Origin: GCA-2746795 sp964643965
Lineage (GTDB): Bacteria > Chloroflexota > Anaerolineae > Promineifilales > Promineifilaceae
DNA: 64,000 bases
NCBI GenBank assembly: GCA_964643965.1
Contig: CAZXVH010000002.1
Span: 51,931-115,930, forward strand
Direction: 5' to 3'
Shown one piece after another: positions 42,300 to 51,008 of this stretch (its first letter is position 1; every line of letters begins with the position of its first letter). The position numbers were made by a program, and so were the translations under genes. Under the pieces are notes generated by a model. That model was not told the origin of the DNA and did no database searches. It saw nothing but the letters and a program-made list of their open reading frames with translations.

Positions 42300-43106
42300 A
42301 TGTCAGGACAAAAAGGAAGCAGCAAAGAGGCGAAAGTCCCCCTTAGCATCGTTTTCATCACCATAGGCGCCATCCTTTTACTGACGGTCGGCGTCATCTG
42401 GCTGCTCTTGCCGGGCACCATACCGGCCTCCGTGTATACGGTCTTGCAACCTCTGCTGCCCGATTCCATCATTTTGCCCACCCCTGCTTCCCTGGCGGCC
42501 GTCCCCATCGCCCCGCCTGCCCCTCAGCCCCCCTTAATTTTGCCGGAAACAGCCTTTGACACAAGTGGAAATAATGGAGAAGACAATCTTGTCACCATGG
42601 CGGAGGCGTTAGCCCAGGAACCGTTAACCGGCAAACCGATACGCATCGTCATTCCAGCCATAGACCTGGACGCTCCGGTGGCCGATATTGGCGCCGAAGC
42701 CATTGTGCAGGGCAACCAAATTTTTTATCAATGGCTGGTTCCCACTGGGTACATGGCCGGTTGGCACAACAATTCAGCCAGATTAGGGCAGCCGGGCAAC
42801 ACCGTCCTTAACGGCCATCACAATGTGTATGGCGAAGTATTTCGGGATTTGATAGACCTGGAAGAAGGGGATGAAATCCTCATGTATGATGAAGATCAAG
42901 AATACGAGTACCAGGTCACCGTCACAGAAATCCTGCCGGAACGCGGTCAAGACCTGGCAGTCCGTTTAGAAAATGCGCAGTGGATTGCCCCCACAGAAGA
43001 TGAACGCATTACCCTGGTGACTTGCTGGCCTTACACCGATAATTCCCACCGTTTAATTGTGGTGGCAGAGCCAATGGAGACGAGAGATGGTCTCAGCAAA
43101 AAATAA
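42300..43106 (+). CDS. Sortase (class D/E-like transpeptidase)
   Basis: A 268-residue sortase. An N-terminal membrane anchor (about 15-38) and a Pro-rich linker lead into the catalytic beta barrel (about 113-258). All three catalytic residues are visible: His173 in NGHHN, Cys242 in TLVTCWPY and Arg251 in SHRLIVV. It cleaves a sorting signal in a secreted protein and links it to the cell wall, as expected in a monoderm. The next gene encodes a protein with an LPESG signal, which is probably its substrate. The gene lacks a ribosome site and has a strong promoter directly before it, so it is likely leaderless. Confidence 0.93.
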   Translation: MSGQKGSSKEAKVPLSIVFITIGAILLLTVGVIWLLLPGTIPASVYTVLQPLLPDSIILPTPASLAAVPIAPPAPQPPLILPETAFDTSGNNGEDNLVTMAEALAQEPLTGKPIRIVIPAIDLDAPVADIGAEAIVQGNQIFYQWLVPTGYMAGWHNNSARLGQPGNTVLNGHHNVYGEVFRDLIDLEEGDEILMYDEDQEYEYQVTVTEILPERGQDLAVRLENAQWIAPTEDERITLVTCWPYTDNSHRLIVVAEPMETRDGLSKK

Positions 43107-43145
43107 TGTGATGATATAGCGCCACCTAAGCCCGTCGCCGGCGGG

Positions 43146-43166
43146 TTTCGACAAGCTCAACCCTGG
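43146..43166. repeat. TTTCGACAAGCTCAA dispersed repeat
   Basis: A copy of the same TCGACA-GCTC word that is expanded inside the GH31 gene, here in the spacer between the sortase and its substrate. It lies next to a small GC-rich imperfect hairpin (CCCGTCGCCGGCGGG). Confidence 0.6.
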
Positions 43167-43212
43167 AGTTAACTATATCATTACAAAATAATTTTTTAGG
43201 AGGTGTAATCAG

Positions 43213-43812
43213 ATGAAAAAGATTTTTATGATTGGTTTGACACTGGCGCTGCTCTTGGGGGCAGTGGCCGGGGCTGCCAGCGCTTATGGCGCTGACCGCG
43301 GTACCATTCGCGGCGCCGTGTATCAGGATGTCAACGGCGACGGGAAATGCGTCAACACCGGCGTGGCCGGTGAAAATCCAGTAAGCGGCGTTTCTTTGGA
43401 ATTTGTCAGTGGGGATGGCAACTATACCATCCACCTCTACACCGGTGAAAACGGCACGTATGGCCTGGCTGACGCCGGTTTTAGTAACTGGCGGGTGACG
43501 GCCACGCCCAGTTCAGAATGGGTTGTCACCTCACAAAATCCACAATTCGCCTATATCAATTTCGATAAAACAGAAGCGTTGGGCGTTAATTTCTGTGTGG
43601 CAAAAGTGGGGTACTGGAGTGGTCCGATTACCCCTGTTTTCCCCATCCAGCCCATTTATCCAGGGGGACAACTGCCGCCGTCTGTGGTGCTGCCGGAGTC
43701 GGGTGCGCCGGCTGTGAATCAAACGGGCTTGTTAACGGCCGTTATCGCCTTAGCTGGTCTTACTCTGTTAAGCATTGGCCTGGGCCTGGAAGTAAAACGC
43801 CGCCGTTTCTAA
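43213..43812 (+). CDS. Probable sortase substrate with LPESG sorting signal
   Basis: A 199-residue wall protein. The signal peptide has a cleavage site near ASA-Y (24-25). A SdrD-B-like single beta domain (about 30-130; IRGAVYQDVNGDGKCVNTG) with two Cys follows, then a Pro-rich spacer. The C-terminus has LPESG at 160-164, a hydrophobic span (about 170-191) and the basic tail KRRRF, which is a full cell-wall sorting signal with Ser instead of Thr in LPxTG. It starts 106 bases after the sortase gene, with AGGAGG before its ATG. Confidence 0.85.
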   Translation: MKKIFMIGLTLALLLGAVAGAASAYGADRGTIRGAVYQDVNGDGKCVNTGVAGENPVSGVSLEFVSGDGNYTIHLYTGENGTYGLADAGFSNWRVTATPSSEWVVTSQNPQFAYINFDKTEALGVNFCVAKVGYWSGPITPVFPIQPIYPGGQLPPSVVLPESGAPAVNQTGLLTAVIALAGLTLLSIGLGLEVKRRRF

Positions 43813-43873
43813 ACGATTGTTGCGTGGCGTGTGGAGATTGTCAGCCGCTTATTGGCAGTTCTCCACGCGCCGC

Positions 43874-44890
43874 TCACGGCTTTAACAAGACCTTGCCGAT
43901 ATTTTTGCGCTCCTCAATATATTGGTGCGCCGCAGCCGCTTCTTTAAATGGAAACACCTTATCCACCGTTGGCCGAAACAAAGCCTCATCATACCAGGCC
44001 ACAATTTGCGCCATCCAGGGGCGCATTATCTGGGCATGATGCCACAGATGGCCTAAATTTACCCCAATAACCGCTTTGTTATCATTCATCAAACTACGCG
44101 GCGTGTGCCAGGGCAGCCGCGCCAGCGCCTTCAACTTCTTCCACCACAATTGCCCAGAGCCAGCCCACACACTACTCGCGCCCAAATAAACCAGTCGCCC
44201 GGTGGGCGCCAGCACTCTGTAATTTTTTTGCCAATGGACGCCCCCCAACGAATCCAGCACAAGCTGCACCCCGTGGCCACCGGTTAAATCCATCACCACT
44301 CGCTCATAATCATAGTTTCGATAGTCGATGGCCTGAGTTAAGCCCCGGTCACGTAAAAAATCATGTTTGGCCGGCGACGCCGTACCATACGTTTCCGCGC
44401 CCACGATGCGGCAAATATCCAGCGCCGCCAACCCCACACCCCCGGCCGCTGCATGGATCAACACTTTATCATTTGGCCGCAAAGATCCCATGACGATGAG
44501 CATTTGGTAGGCAGTAAGGTAAGCCACCGGCAGAGCGGCCGCATCCTCTACTGACATCCATTCCAACCGTTTGAATACCTGTTTATGAGGCACACAAACC
44601 ACGTCGCTATAACCGCCAAAACGGGTGAGGGCTAAAACGGCATCCCCTTCCTTCACGTCGATGACCCCCTGACTCACCGCATCGACGACGCCGGTGACTT
44701 CATAACCGGGCACATAAGGGAGCTTGGGGGCATCGGCATAGAGGCCGCGCCGTCCCAAAATATCAGCGAAGTTCACGCCGCTGGCCTGCACCCGGATGCG
44801 CACTTCTCCGTTTTTCGGAATCGGATCCGGGTTTTCCCGCAGCTGCAAAACCTGGGGGCCACCCGCTTTTTCTATCCAAACCTGCTTCAT
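43874..44890 (-). CDS. Zinc-free quinone oxidoreductase-like MDR enzyme
   Basis: A 338-residue medium-chain dehydrogenase/reductase of the quinone oxidoreductase/VAT-1 group. The signs are VRIRVQASGVNFADI, the nucleotide-binding AAAGGVGLAALDI (NADPH type) and no zinc-binding Cys cluster. It would reduce quinones or enones with NADPH. I chose the ATG at 44890, where GAGAGGAAAAT precedes it. A frame 22 codons longer has a poor start. It is divergent from the DtxR-type gene. Confidence 0.87.
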   Translation of the reverse strand: MKQVWIEKAGGPQVLQLRENPDPIPKNGEVRIRVQASGVNFADILGRRGLYADAPKLPYVPGYEVTGVVDAVSQGVIDVKEGDAVLALTRFGGYSDVVCVPHKQVFKRLEWMSVEDAAALPVAYLTAYQMLIVMGSLRPNDKVLIHAAAGGVGLAALDICRIVGAETYGTASPAKHDFLRDRGLTQAIDYRNYDYERVVMDLTGGHGVQLVLDSLGGVHWQKNYRVLAPTGRLVYLGASSVWAGSGQLWWKKLKALARLPWHTPRSLMNDNKAVIGVNLGHLWHHAQIMRPWMAQIVAWYDEALFRPTVDKVFPFKEAAAAHQYIEERKNIGKVLLKP

Positions 44891-45007
44891 ATTTTCCTCT
44901 CTCTTACTCATCCCACATGAGGCGCGAGTATAACGGGAACGGCCGTTTCCCGTCAATCATATTGACAAGCCTGCTGCTTTTTGTTAGCTTTGCTATTAGG
45001 AGAGACC

Positions 45008-45721
45008 ATGCCCAAAATCGATGCTTTAGACCAGGGTTCTTCCACACAACGGGACGCCCTGAACCATCAAGCCATAGAAGATTATCTCAAAACTATCTAC
45101 ACGCTGGCAGAAACGGAAAGCCCAGTCAGTACCTCACGCATTGCGGAGGTTCGCCAGGTAAAACCGGCTTCTGTCACCAGCATGTTGCAGCGCTTAGATC
45201 GCCTTAATATGGTCAATTATGAAAAGCATTATGGCGTCAGCCTCACGCCATATGGCGAAAAGATCGCCCTGGAGGTGATTCGTCATCACCGGCTTCTGGA
45301 GTTGTATCTGGCAGAGGCGCTTGGTTTTGGCTGGGATGAAGTGCATGAGCAAGCAGATTTGCTGGAGCATGTTATCAGCGAAAAGCTGGAAGAACGCATC
45401 GCGGCCGCCCTGGGGCACCCCGAGTTTGATCCCCATGGAGACCCGATACCAGCCCGTGATGGTACGATCACTGACCGAAAAACACGGCCGTTAACGGCCG
45501 TTTCTCCCGGTGAATCAGCTGTCATCGCCCGCATCCTGGATGATGACGACAGTGAACGACTCCGTTATCTGGGGGAATTGGGGCTACGGCCGGGCATCGA
45601 ATTCAGCGTAACGGCCGTTGCTCCCTTTGCCGGCCCCATCACCCTCAACATCTCAGGCGAACCGTGCATCGTGGGTCATATGATTGCCCAATCCGTCCTG
45701 GTCAGCGACATCCCCTTGTAA
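45008..45721 (+). CDS. DtxR/MntR-family metal-dependent regulator
   Basis: A 237-residue transcription factor. The N-terminal winged helix (about 25-75; TSRIAEVRQVKPASVTSMLQ recognition region) is followed by a dimerisation/metal-binding domain (about 75-150; HHRLLELYLAEALGF) and an SH3-like FeoA domain at the C-terminus (RYLGELGLRPGIEFSV). It would repress or activate genes for Mn or Fe handling when metal is bound. A linker at ~160-172 is encoded by two palindrome cores side by side (45484 and 45493). AGGAGA lies 6 bases before the ATG. The target operon is not obvious from neighbours. Confidence 0.9.
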   Translation: MPKIDALDQGSSTQRDALNHQAIEDYLKTIYTLAETESPVSTSRIAEVRQVKPASVTSMLQRLDRLNMVNYEKHYGVSLTPYGEKIALEVIRHHRLLELYLAEALGFGWDEVHEQADLLEHVISEKLEERIAAALGHPEFDPHGDPIPARDGTITDRKTRPLTAVSPGESAVIARILDDDDSERLRYLGELGLRPGIEFSVTAVAPFAGPITLNISGEPCIVGHMIAQSVLVSDIPL

Positions 45722-45750
45722 GGCGATTTTGCAAAATTGCACGACAGCTT

Positions 45751-48066
45751 TTATTCACTGAAAATAACCGGCAGGTAAAGCCGTGCAGACATACGGGTGA
45801 CACAGTTGTAGCAAACCAGGGCAAAGTCTTGGTCTGTGGCGTCCCCGTTCCCCGGTACGCCATCCCCGGCTATATTAAAACCTGTCACCGTTATCGTCAT
45901 CATCCCTGCCGTACCCGCCCGTAAAAATACCGCTTCCACATTATTGGCGCGATCTGGCAACCCACCGGGAACGCTCCACTGCTGCGCCATGTGATTACCG
46001 AGATACGTTTCGCCCTCCGCTTCAAGGCGCAAGTCTAAATCATTCACCTGCGACGCACTGCCCACCGCCCCCGGCTGATCCGTATAGGCTAACACAATAC
46101 GCACCGGCTTTGTCGGATCGGCCACAGACACCGTTTGTGGCCATTGTTCACCGGAACCGCGCAAAATAACAGCCTGATCCAGCAAAACACGGGGCGTTTC
46201 ATCCAACCCCAGGCTCATGTCGGGCAGGCCATACCCCTGGCTGTTACTGGGCAGGGCGTCGTTGGCCCGATAGCCGGTTAGATAAAGCGGGTGAGCCACC
46301 AGATACGCTTTTATCAAAGCAGGGCTGGGATCGACCAGATGGAAACTGTTTTCCAGACGATGATAATAAAGGGAAGCCAGCCCGGCCACGGCCGGCGCAG
46401 CATGGCTGGTTCCCGATGACCAGGTGAAAATGGTTTGCCCATCTGGAAAATAAGAGGAGTTGATGCCGCCGCAAATATTATCACCATTAAAGAAGAGGGT
46501 GGGAGCGGCCGTACCCTGCACATGCGTACCCGGAGCCACCAGATCCGGTTTCACCCGGTTGCCTGGCGCAGGGCCGCGACTGGAAAAAGAAGCGATGTCC
46601 ATGACATCATCCGCCTGCGTCGGCCCTTTAAGACAGCCGTCAACGGCATACGGCCGGTAATTTTCTGAAGCGCCTACGGTAATCACATTTTTGGCGTTGC
46701 CCGGGGTGCCGACGGTGGCGGCGTTGCTGCCATTGCCGGCCGAAAATAAATACACCATTTGTTGATTGCCTGGTTCTGTTAAATCAGCGTCACGAACGCC
46801 CATATCGTAAGCCTGAGAAGCAGCGTCATACTCACCGGCGCAGGAATCACAGCCCCAGGAATTGCTGCTGATTTGCGCGCCGCTATCTTGATTTTGTTTG
46901 ATGAGATTGGTATCAGTATCACCGCAAGCGGAGGTATCCCAGAAGTTGTTCTCGTTAAAGACGCGGGTTCCGCCAAAGCGACCAAAGGGATTGACGCCCA
47001 GCCCCAGTTGGTAGCCCTCATCATCACGGTAAGGAAAACCATCTCGGATGTCATATCCGCCCGCAATGCTCGTATTCAAATGGCCGTGTCCGCCGCTGCC
47101 CTGACCAGTGGGGGCATTGGTGCAATTGGCAATGTAGCCAATCCGGCTGGGATTCGCCGCTAATCCGGTTTCACGCAAGGTGATATCACCGCCCGCGTCA
47201 GCCGCATCGCCGTTGCCCAGGCCATCATCGGTAATGTCCACCAATGGATAGTCGGCCGGATTCTGGCTAAAACCATAACTTTCCAACCAATCCAGATACC
47301 CTGGTCCTGTGGGGATGGCTGAATAGGAGCTGGTGGTGATGATGCTGCCCGCCATGATTTGACCCTGCACCTCGTCTGTCATCTGACGGGGCTGCTGTAA
47401 ACCCACCCAATAAACGTCTGGCAGAGCGGCAACGGCCGTTATATCCTCCGCCCGTAATGTGCCCATCCTATTTTGGAAGTTCATGATGGGCTGCCACGCA
47501 CCGCTCTGCGTCACCATCAGGTCGGCCAAAACGGCTTCGGTGGCGGCCTGCCCCCCATGCCGCACCATCTGGATAATGACCGGCAAAACGGCCGTTTTCT
47601 CTCCCATCATCCCCCGTTCAGCCAAAGCCGGACTTACTTTGAGCGCATCTGGCAAAGGGGCGTTAAACTGTATGAAGGCGTCCTGTTCGCTCAAAGCATA
47701 AAGTGGGGCTTGGGCGTCGGCGTCGGCCCATACCAGGTAGGCATTGTTTGCCACATAATGAACGGGTTGGCTGCCCGCCGCTTGCAGAGCCGCCAGCCAT
47801 TCATCTTGTATTGGCCCTACAAATTGCACGATTTGCAGCGTCCCGCCCTCTGCGGGTGGCGCGGCCTGATTGAACAGGGACAGGGGATCGCGCTGGGTAT
47901 TGAAGGAACGGCCGTTCAGGGTGATCAGATCCATCTCATCCATCACCACAATGTCACTGGGCGGGTTTTGCTCCCCTTCCTCAAAAAAATCGTGGGCTTG
48001 CACCGAAACAACAAGAAAGAGTAACATGCCCGTCAATAACAAGAATATGGCGTCGGTTTTTTTCAT
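45751..48066 (-). CDS. Secreted subtilisin-like serine protease (S8)
   Basis: A 771-residue secreted protease. The signal peptide ends near VQAHD. A pro-region of ~230 residues follows. The S8 catalytic domain has Asp280 in DITDDGLG, His327 in GGHGHLNTSIAGG and Ser554 in SSGTSHAAPAVAG. The oxyanion Asn is likely in FSAGNGS. After it comes a beta-sandwich domain of the P-type, and the last residues read RLYLPVIFSE. This YLP end is shared with the protein at 60067-61674. It should degrade external proteins. It converges with the DtxR-type gene (29-base gap). Confidence 0.92.
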   Translation of the reverse strand: MKKTDAIFLLLTGMLLFLVVSVQAHDFFEEGEQNPPSDIVVMDEMDLITLNGRSFNTQRDPLSLFNQAAPPAEGGTLQIVQFVGPIQDEWLAALQAAGSQPVHYVANNAYLVWADADAQAPLYALSEQDAFIQFNAPLPDALKVSPALAERGMMGEKTAVLPVIIQMVRHGGQAATEAVLADLMVTQSGAWQPIMNFQNRMGTLRAEDITAVAALPDVYWVGLQQPRQMTDEVQGQIMAGSIITTSSYSAIPTGPGYLDWLESYGFSQNPADYPLVDITDDGLGNGDAADAGGDITLRETGLAANPSRIGYIANCTNAPTGQGSGGHGHLNTSIAGGYDIRDGFPYRDDEGYQLGLGVNPFGRFGGTRVFNENNFWDTSACGDTDTNLIKQNQDSGAQISSNSWGCDSCAGEYDAASQAYDMGVRDADLTEPGNQQMVYLFSAGNGSNAATVGTPGNAKNVITVGASENYRPYAVDGCLKGPTQADDVMDIASFSSRGPAPGNRVKPDLVAPGTHVQGTAAPTLFFNGDNICGGINSSYFPDGQTIFTWSSGTSHAAPAVAGLASLYYHRLENSFHLVDPSPALIKAYLVAHPLYLTGYRANDALPSNSQGYGLPDMSLGLDETPRVLLDQAVILRGSGEQWPQTVSVADPTKPVRIVLAYTDQPGAVGSASQVNDLDLRLEAEGETYLGNHMAQQWSVPGGLPDRANNVEAVFLRAGTAGMMTITVTGFNIAGDGVPGNGDATDQDFALVCYNCVTRMSARLYLPVIFSE

Positions 48067-48202
48067 TCAATCATTCTACAAGAAAAACCTTACCGCCTGG
48101 CTGGAGATAGTACAAAAGTCTGCCTTCAATCCCAGCCGCTTGGCGAAGTGGGTATATTTTTTTATACTTTTCACACGCTGTCCAGGAAACTGGTAGAAGG
48201 AT

Positions 48203-48208
48203 TATAAT
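48203..48208 (+). promoter_or_regulatory. -10 box directly before the ATPase-SUMF1 gene
   Basis: TATAAT ending 4 bases before the ATG at 48213. An AGAAGGA lies about 12 bases before the start, so either a leaderless mRNA or a leader with a distant ribosome site from an upstream promoter is possible. Confidence 0.4.
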
Positions 48209-48212
48209 AAAA

Positions 48213-50267
48213 ATGGTCGTAGAACCTCAGGAAAACGCAGCTAACGCCCCCCAAAACGGCCGTTCTTTCTACGGACGCCAGGCGTTGTTTGCCTGGATTG
48301 GGCAGCGTTTGGCGCACGCTTCGCCCACCCAGCCGATGGCGCTTTATGGTCCGGCGCAAATTGGCAAAACGGCCGTTTTACAGCAAATTATGTCCGGCAA
48401 ATTGGGGCGCACCATCGTGCCGATTTACCTCGACTTCAACGATTTGTTGCACGACAATCTTTCCATTTTTCTGAGCGATATGAGCAAAATGGCCGCCGCT
48501 GCTCTGGCGCAGGCCGACATCATTTTGGAGCCACCGGATAACGTTGAGTTTGCCCTCAATCCCTACAAAGCATTCAAAAATCAATTTTTGATCCCTGCCC
48601 TGGAAAAACTGGGGCAACGTAAGCTGCTGCTCTTGTGCGATAACCTCAACCGGCTCTTTGAAGCAGAAGAAAACGGCCGTTTCCCTGCCCAGACCTTTGA
48701 TGCCTTCCACCGGCTCATCCATGCTCACGCTCGCGCCTATACTCTTTTTACCCTCACCTATCCCTCGCCTGACGCCCCATCCGATTTTCTGAGCCTCATC
48801 GGCGCCATCCCGCACAGCGAGATCAGCCCCCTCAGTCAAGACGAAACCATTGCCATGATTCAGCAGCAAGATTTTGTCGTTTTTCGGGACGCTGCTCAAT
48901 TCATCTACCAGCTTACCGGCGGCTATCCAGCCCATGTCGAGCAATATTGCCAGGCAGTGCAGGAGTATCGGGAGGCGCACGAGTTACGCCACATCACCGT
49001 GGCTGATGTGGCCAGTATACAGCGTAAACATGCTTCACAAAACGGAATTTTGGCGGCGTCCCCTATGCCGCAGCCTAATTTCCGTATTCAAAAAGAGCAA
49101 ACCAAACAGGTTGGCCATTACCGCCTGCCCGGCGACGCCAATCGACAATCCACCTTCATCCGGCTCTTTGGCGGATTGGCTATCCTGGCGTTGATCTTCC
49201 TGCTCATCATCTGGCTGGTGCGCCCGCCAGAGCCGCAAAATCTGGCCGGCAGCCAACCACCCGCCCTGACAGAAACGGCCGTTCTCCTCACCTCAGAATC
49301 ATTGGCCGCCGCCGTGATTACCGCCATCCCCTCCGCCACCGCCACGGAAACGGCCGTTCCCAGCCCCACGCCGACTGCTATCCCCACAGACACCCCCACC
49401 ATCACCGCCACCGCCACCGCCACAGACACCCCCACCCTTACCGCCACGTCCACCCCCGCCAAACCGCTGCCGCTCATCACCCGTGAGGCAGACGGTATGC
49501 CCATGCGCTTCGTGCCTGGCGGCGTCTTCATGATGGGGTCTCCCGACGACGACTTCACCGCTGCCCCTGATGAAAGACCGGCGCACGAAGTAACCCTGTC
49601 CCCCTTCTACATCGACCAATACGAAGTTTCAGTGGCCCAATACGCCGCTTTTCTTAACCGGTTGGGCACTTATAAAAGCGCCTGCGCTGAAAACGATTGT
49701 GTGCATCCCCGTTTTGAAGCCGGATTCACCAGCTATCTCCTGGAAGAAGATCAGGGCGACGGCTCCTTTGTCTATGTGCCGCTCACCGGCCATGCCAATT
49801 ATCCCATCAACCACGTCTCCTGGTTTGGGGCGCAGGCTTATTGTGAAGCGATGGGCGCTCGTCTGCCAACCGAAGCTGAGTGGGAATTCGCCGCCCGCGG
49901 AGACGACGGCCGCATTTACCCCTGGGGCAACAAACCGCCGGATGAAACGCTGGCCGTCTTTAACAGTGAGAGTTACGAAAACGTTAAACCGGTCGATGCC
50001 TTACCCGATGGCGTCAGTCCGTTTAATATCTTTGCCCTGGCTGGCTCCATGTGGGAATGGACCAATGATTGGTACGATGAAGCGTATTACAAAACGTCCC
50101 CCGCCATCAATCCCCCCGGTCCGGAAACCGGGCTAAATAAAGTGATTCGAGGCGGCGCCTGGCCCAACAACAACCTGGCCGACCGAATTCGCGCCGCCAA
50201 TCGCAGCAACTTCACGCCAGATTTTATCAGCGCCACCGTTGGCTTCCGCTGCGCCCGCGACCCCTAG
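48213..50267 (+). CDS. P-loop ATPase, membrane helix and SUMF1-domain fusion
   Basis: A 684-residue protein. Residues ~15-270 are an Orc/STAND-like ATPase with Walker A GPAQIGKT (46-53) and Walker B LLLLCDN (Asp143). A helix at ~318-337 crosses the membrane. A Thr/Pro linker (about 350-420) leads to an external SUMF1/FGE-type domain (about 425-682) with FVPGGVFMMGS, RLPTEAEWEFAARG, WEWTNDWYDE, IRGGAW and GFRCARDP. The Cys pair of true formylglycine-generating enzymes is not visible at its usual place, so the domain is probably a ligand-binding or structural version. A palindrome copy overlaps the Walker A (GKTAV). Confidence 0.85.
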   Translation: MVVEPQENAANAPQNGRSFYGRQALFAWIGQRLAHASPTQPMALYGPAQIGKTAVLQQIMSGKLGRTIVPIYLDFNDLLHDNLSIFLSDMSKMAAAALAQADIILEPPDNVEFALNPYKAFKNQFLIPALEKLGQRKLLLLCDNLNRLFEAEENGRFPAQTFDAFHRLIHAHARAYTLFTLTYPSPDAPSDFLSLIGAIPHSEISPLSQDETIAMIQQQDFVVFRDAAQFIYQLTGGYPAHVEQYCQAVQEYREAHELRHITVADVASIQRKHASQNGILAASPMPQPNFRIQKEQTKQVGHYRLPGDANRQSTFIRLFGGLAILALIFLLIIWLVRPPEPQNLAGSQPPALTETAVLLTSESLAAAVITAIPSATATETAVPSPTPTAIPTDTPTITATATATDTPTLTATSTPAKPLPLITREADGMPMRFVPGGVFMMGSPDDDFTAAPDERPAHEVTLSPFYIDQYEVSVAQYAAFLNRLGTYKSACAENDCVHPRFEAGFTSYLLEEDQGDGSFVYVPLTGHANYPINHVSWFGAQAYCEAMGARLPTEAEWEFAARGDDGRIYPWGNKPPDETLAVFNSESYENVKPVDALPDGVSPFNIFALAGSMWEWTNDWYDEAYYKTSPAINPPGPETGLNKVIRGGAWPNNNLADRIRAANRSNFTPDFISATVGFRCARDP

Positions 50268-50288
50268 TTTATGATTTATTTACCTTAT

Positions 50289-50317
50289 TTGCCCCAATAC
50301 ATCAACCCGCGTATGAT
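50289..50317 (+). promoter_or_regulatory. Promoter before the Trm112-like gene
   Basis: TTGCCC, 17 bases, TATGAT. Transcription would begin near 50324, giving a leader of ~32 bases with GGAGAG before the ATG at 50356. The following receiver and GNAT genes may be on the same mRNA. Confidence 0.55.
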
Positions 50318-50355
50318 CTCAAATGATAAAGAATCGATTTTTTGGAGAGAAGAAT

Positions 50356-50607
50356 ATGAGTGAAGAAAAAACGATGCCCATCAGCCCAGAACTACTGGAA
50401 ATATTGCGCTGTCCGGTGGCGGTGCAATCAAAAGATTATGGCGATGACCCCGGCAAACTCGAGCTTGTCCACGGCTGCTGGCTGGTCTGCGCCGATTCCG
50501 GATACAAATATCCCATCCGCGATGGCATCCCGGTGATGCTCATCGAAGAAGGGGAAAAATGGCGGGAAACGGCCGTTGCCGATCTTCCCGTCCCGCCTCC
50601 CAGTTGA
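50356..50607 (+). CDS. Trm112-family small zinc-ribbon-like protein
   Basis: An 83-residue protein of the Trm112/UPF0434 family. The signs are LLEILRCPVA and the late CADSGYKYPIRDGIPVMLIEEG. Cys residues at ~18, 41 and 45 could bind zinc, although the usual first CPxC is reduced to a single Cys. Family members activate methyltransferases in eukaryotes and archaea, and the bacterial role is unclear. The ATG is preceded by GGAGAG. It is followed after 4 bases by the receiver gene. Confidence 0.78.
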   Translation: MSEEKTMPISPELLEILRCPVAVQSKDYGDDPGKLELVHGCWLVCADSGYKYPIRDGIPVMLIEEGEKWRETAVADLPVPPPS

Positions 50608-50611
50608 TAAC

Positions 50612-50974
50612 ATGAAAAAAATCCTGCAAATCGAAGATAACCTGGCGAACAAAACGCTTATCGAGCGCGTCCTGGAACGGTATCCTTACCAGCTTCTCCA
50701 TGCCGCCGATGGCGAAACAGGCGTAGCCATGGCCATTGAAGAAAATCCAGACCTCATCCTCATCGACATGGGCCTGCCCGACATCGACGGTCAAACCGTC
50801 GTCACCTTACTCAAACAAATTCCAGAAATGCAACATGTGCCCATCGTCGCCGTGACAGCCTGGCCGGCGGACACGGCCGAAAAAATGGCGCAACGTTATG
50901 GCTGTGATGGCTGTATCACCAAACCCATCGACATCAGAAAGTTCCCAGATCAAGTCGCCGCTTTCCTCGATTAA
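50612..50974 (+). CDS. Single-domain response regulator
   Basis: A 120-residue CheY-like receiver with every key residue: acidic pocket Glu8-Asp9, phosphorylated Asp52 (LILIDMGLPD), switch Thr82 (VAVTAW) and Lys104 (TKPID). It has no output domain and would work through a partner. I chose the ATG at 50612 rather than an upstream in-frame one that lies inside the preceding gene. The pocket starts with Glu-Asp, which is acceptable. Confidence 0.9.
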   Translation: MKKILQIEDNLANKTLIERVLERYPYQLLHAADGETGVAMAIEENPDLILIDMGLPDIDGQTVVTLLKQIPEMQHVPIVAVTAWPADTAEKMAQRYGCDGCITKPIDIRKFPDQVAAFLD

Positions 50975-51008
50975 AAACTAGCCACATACCGGAAAGCCGA
51001 ATACCTTC

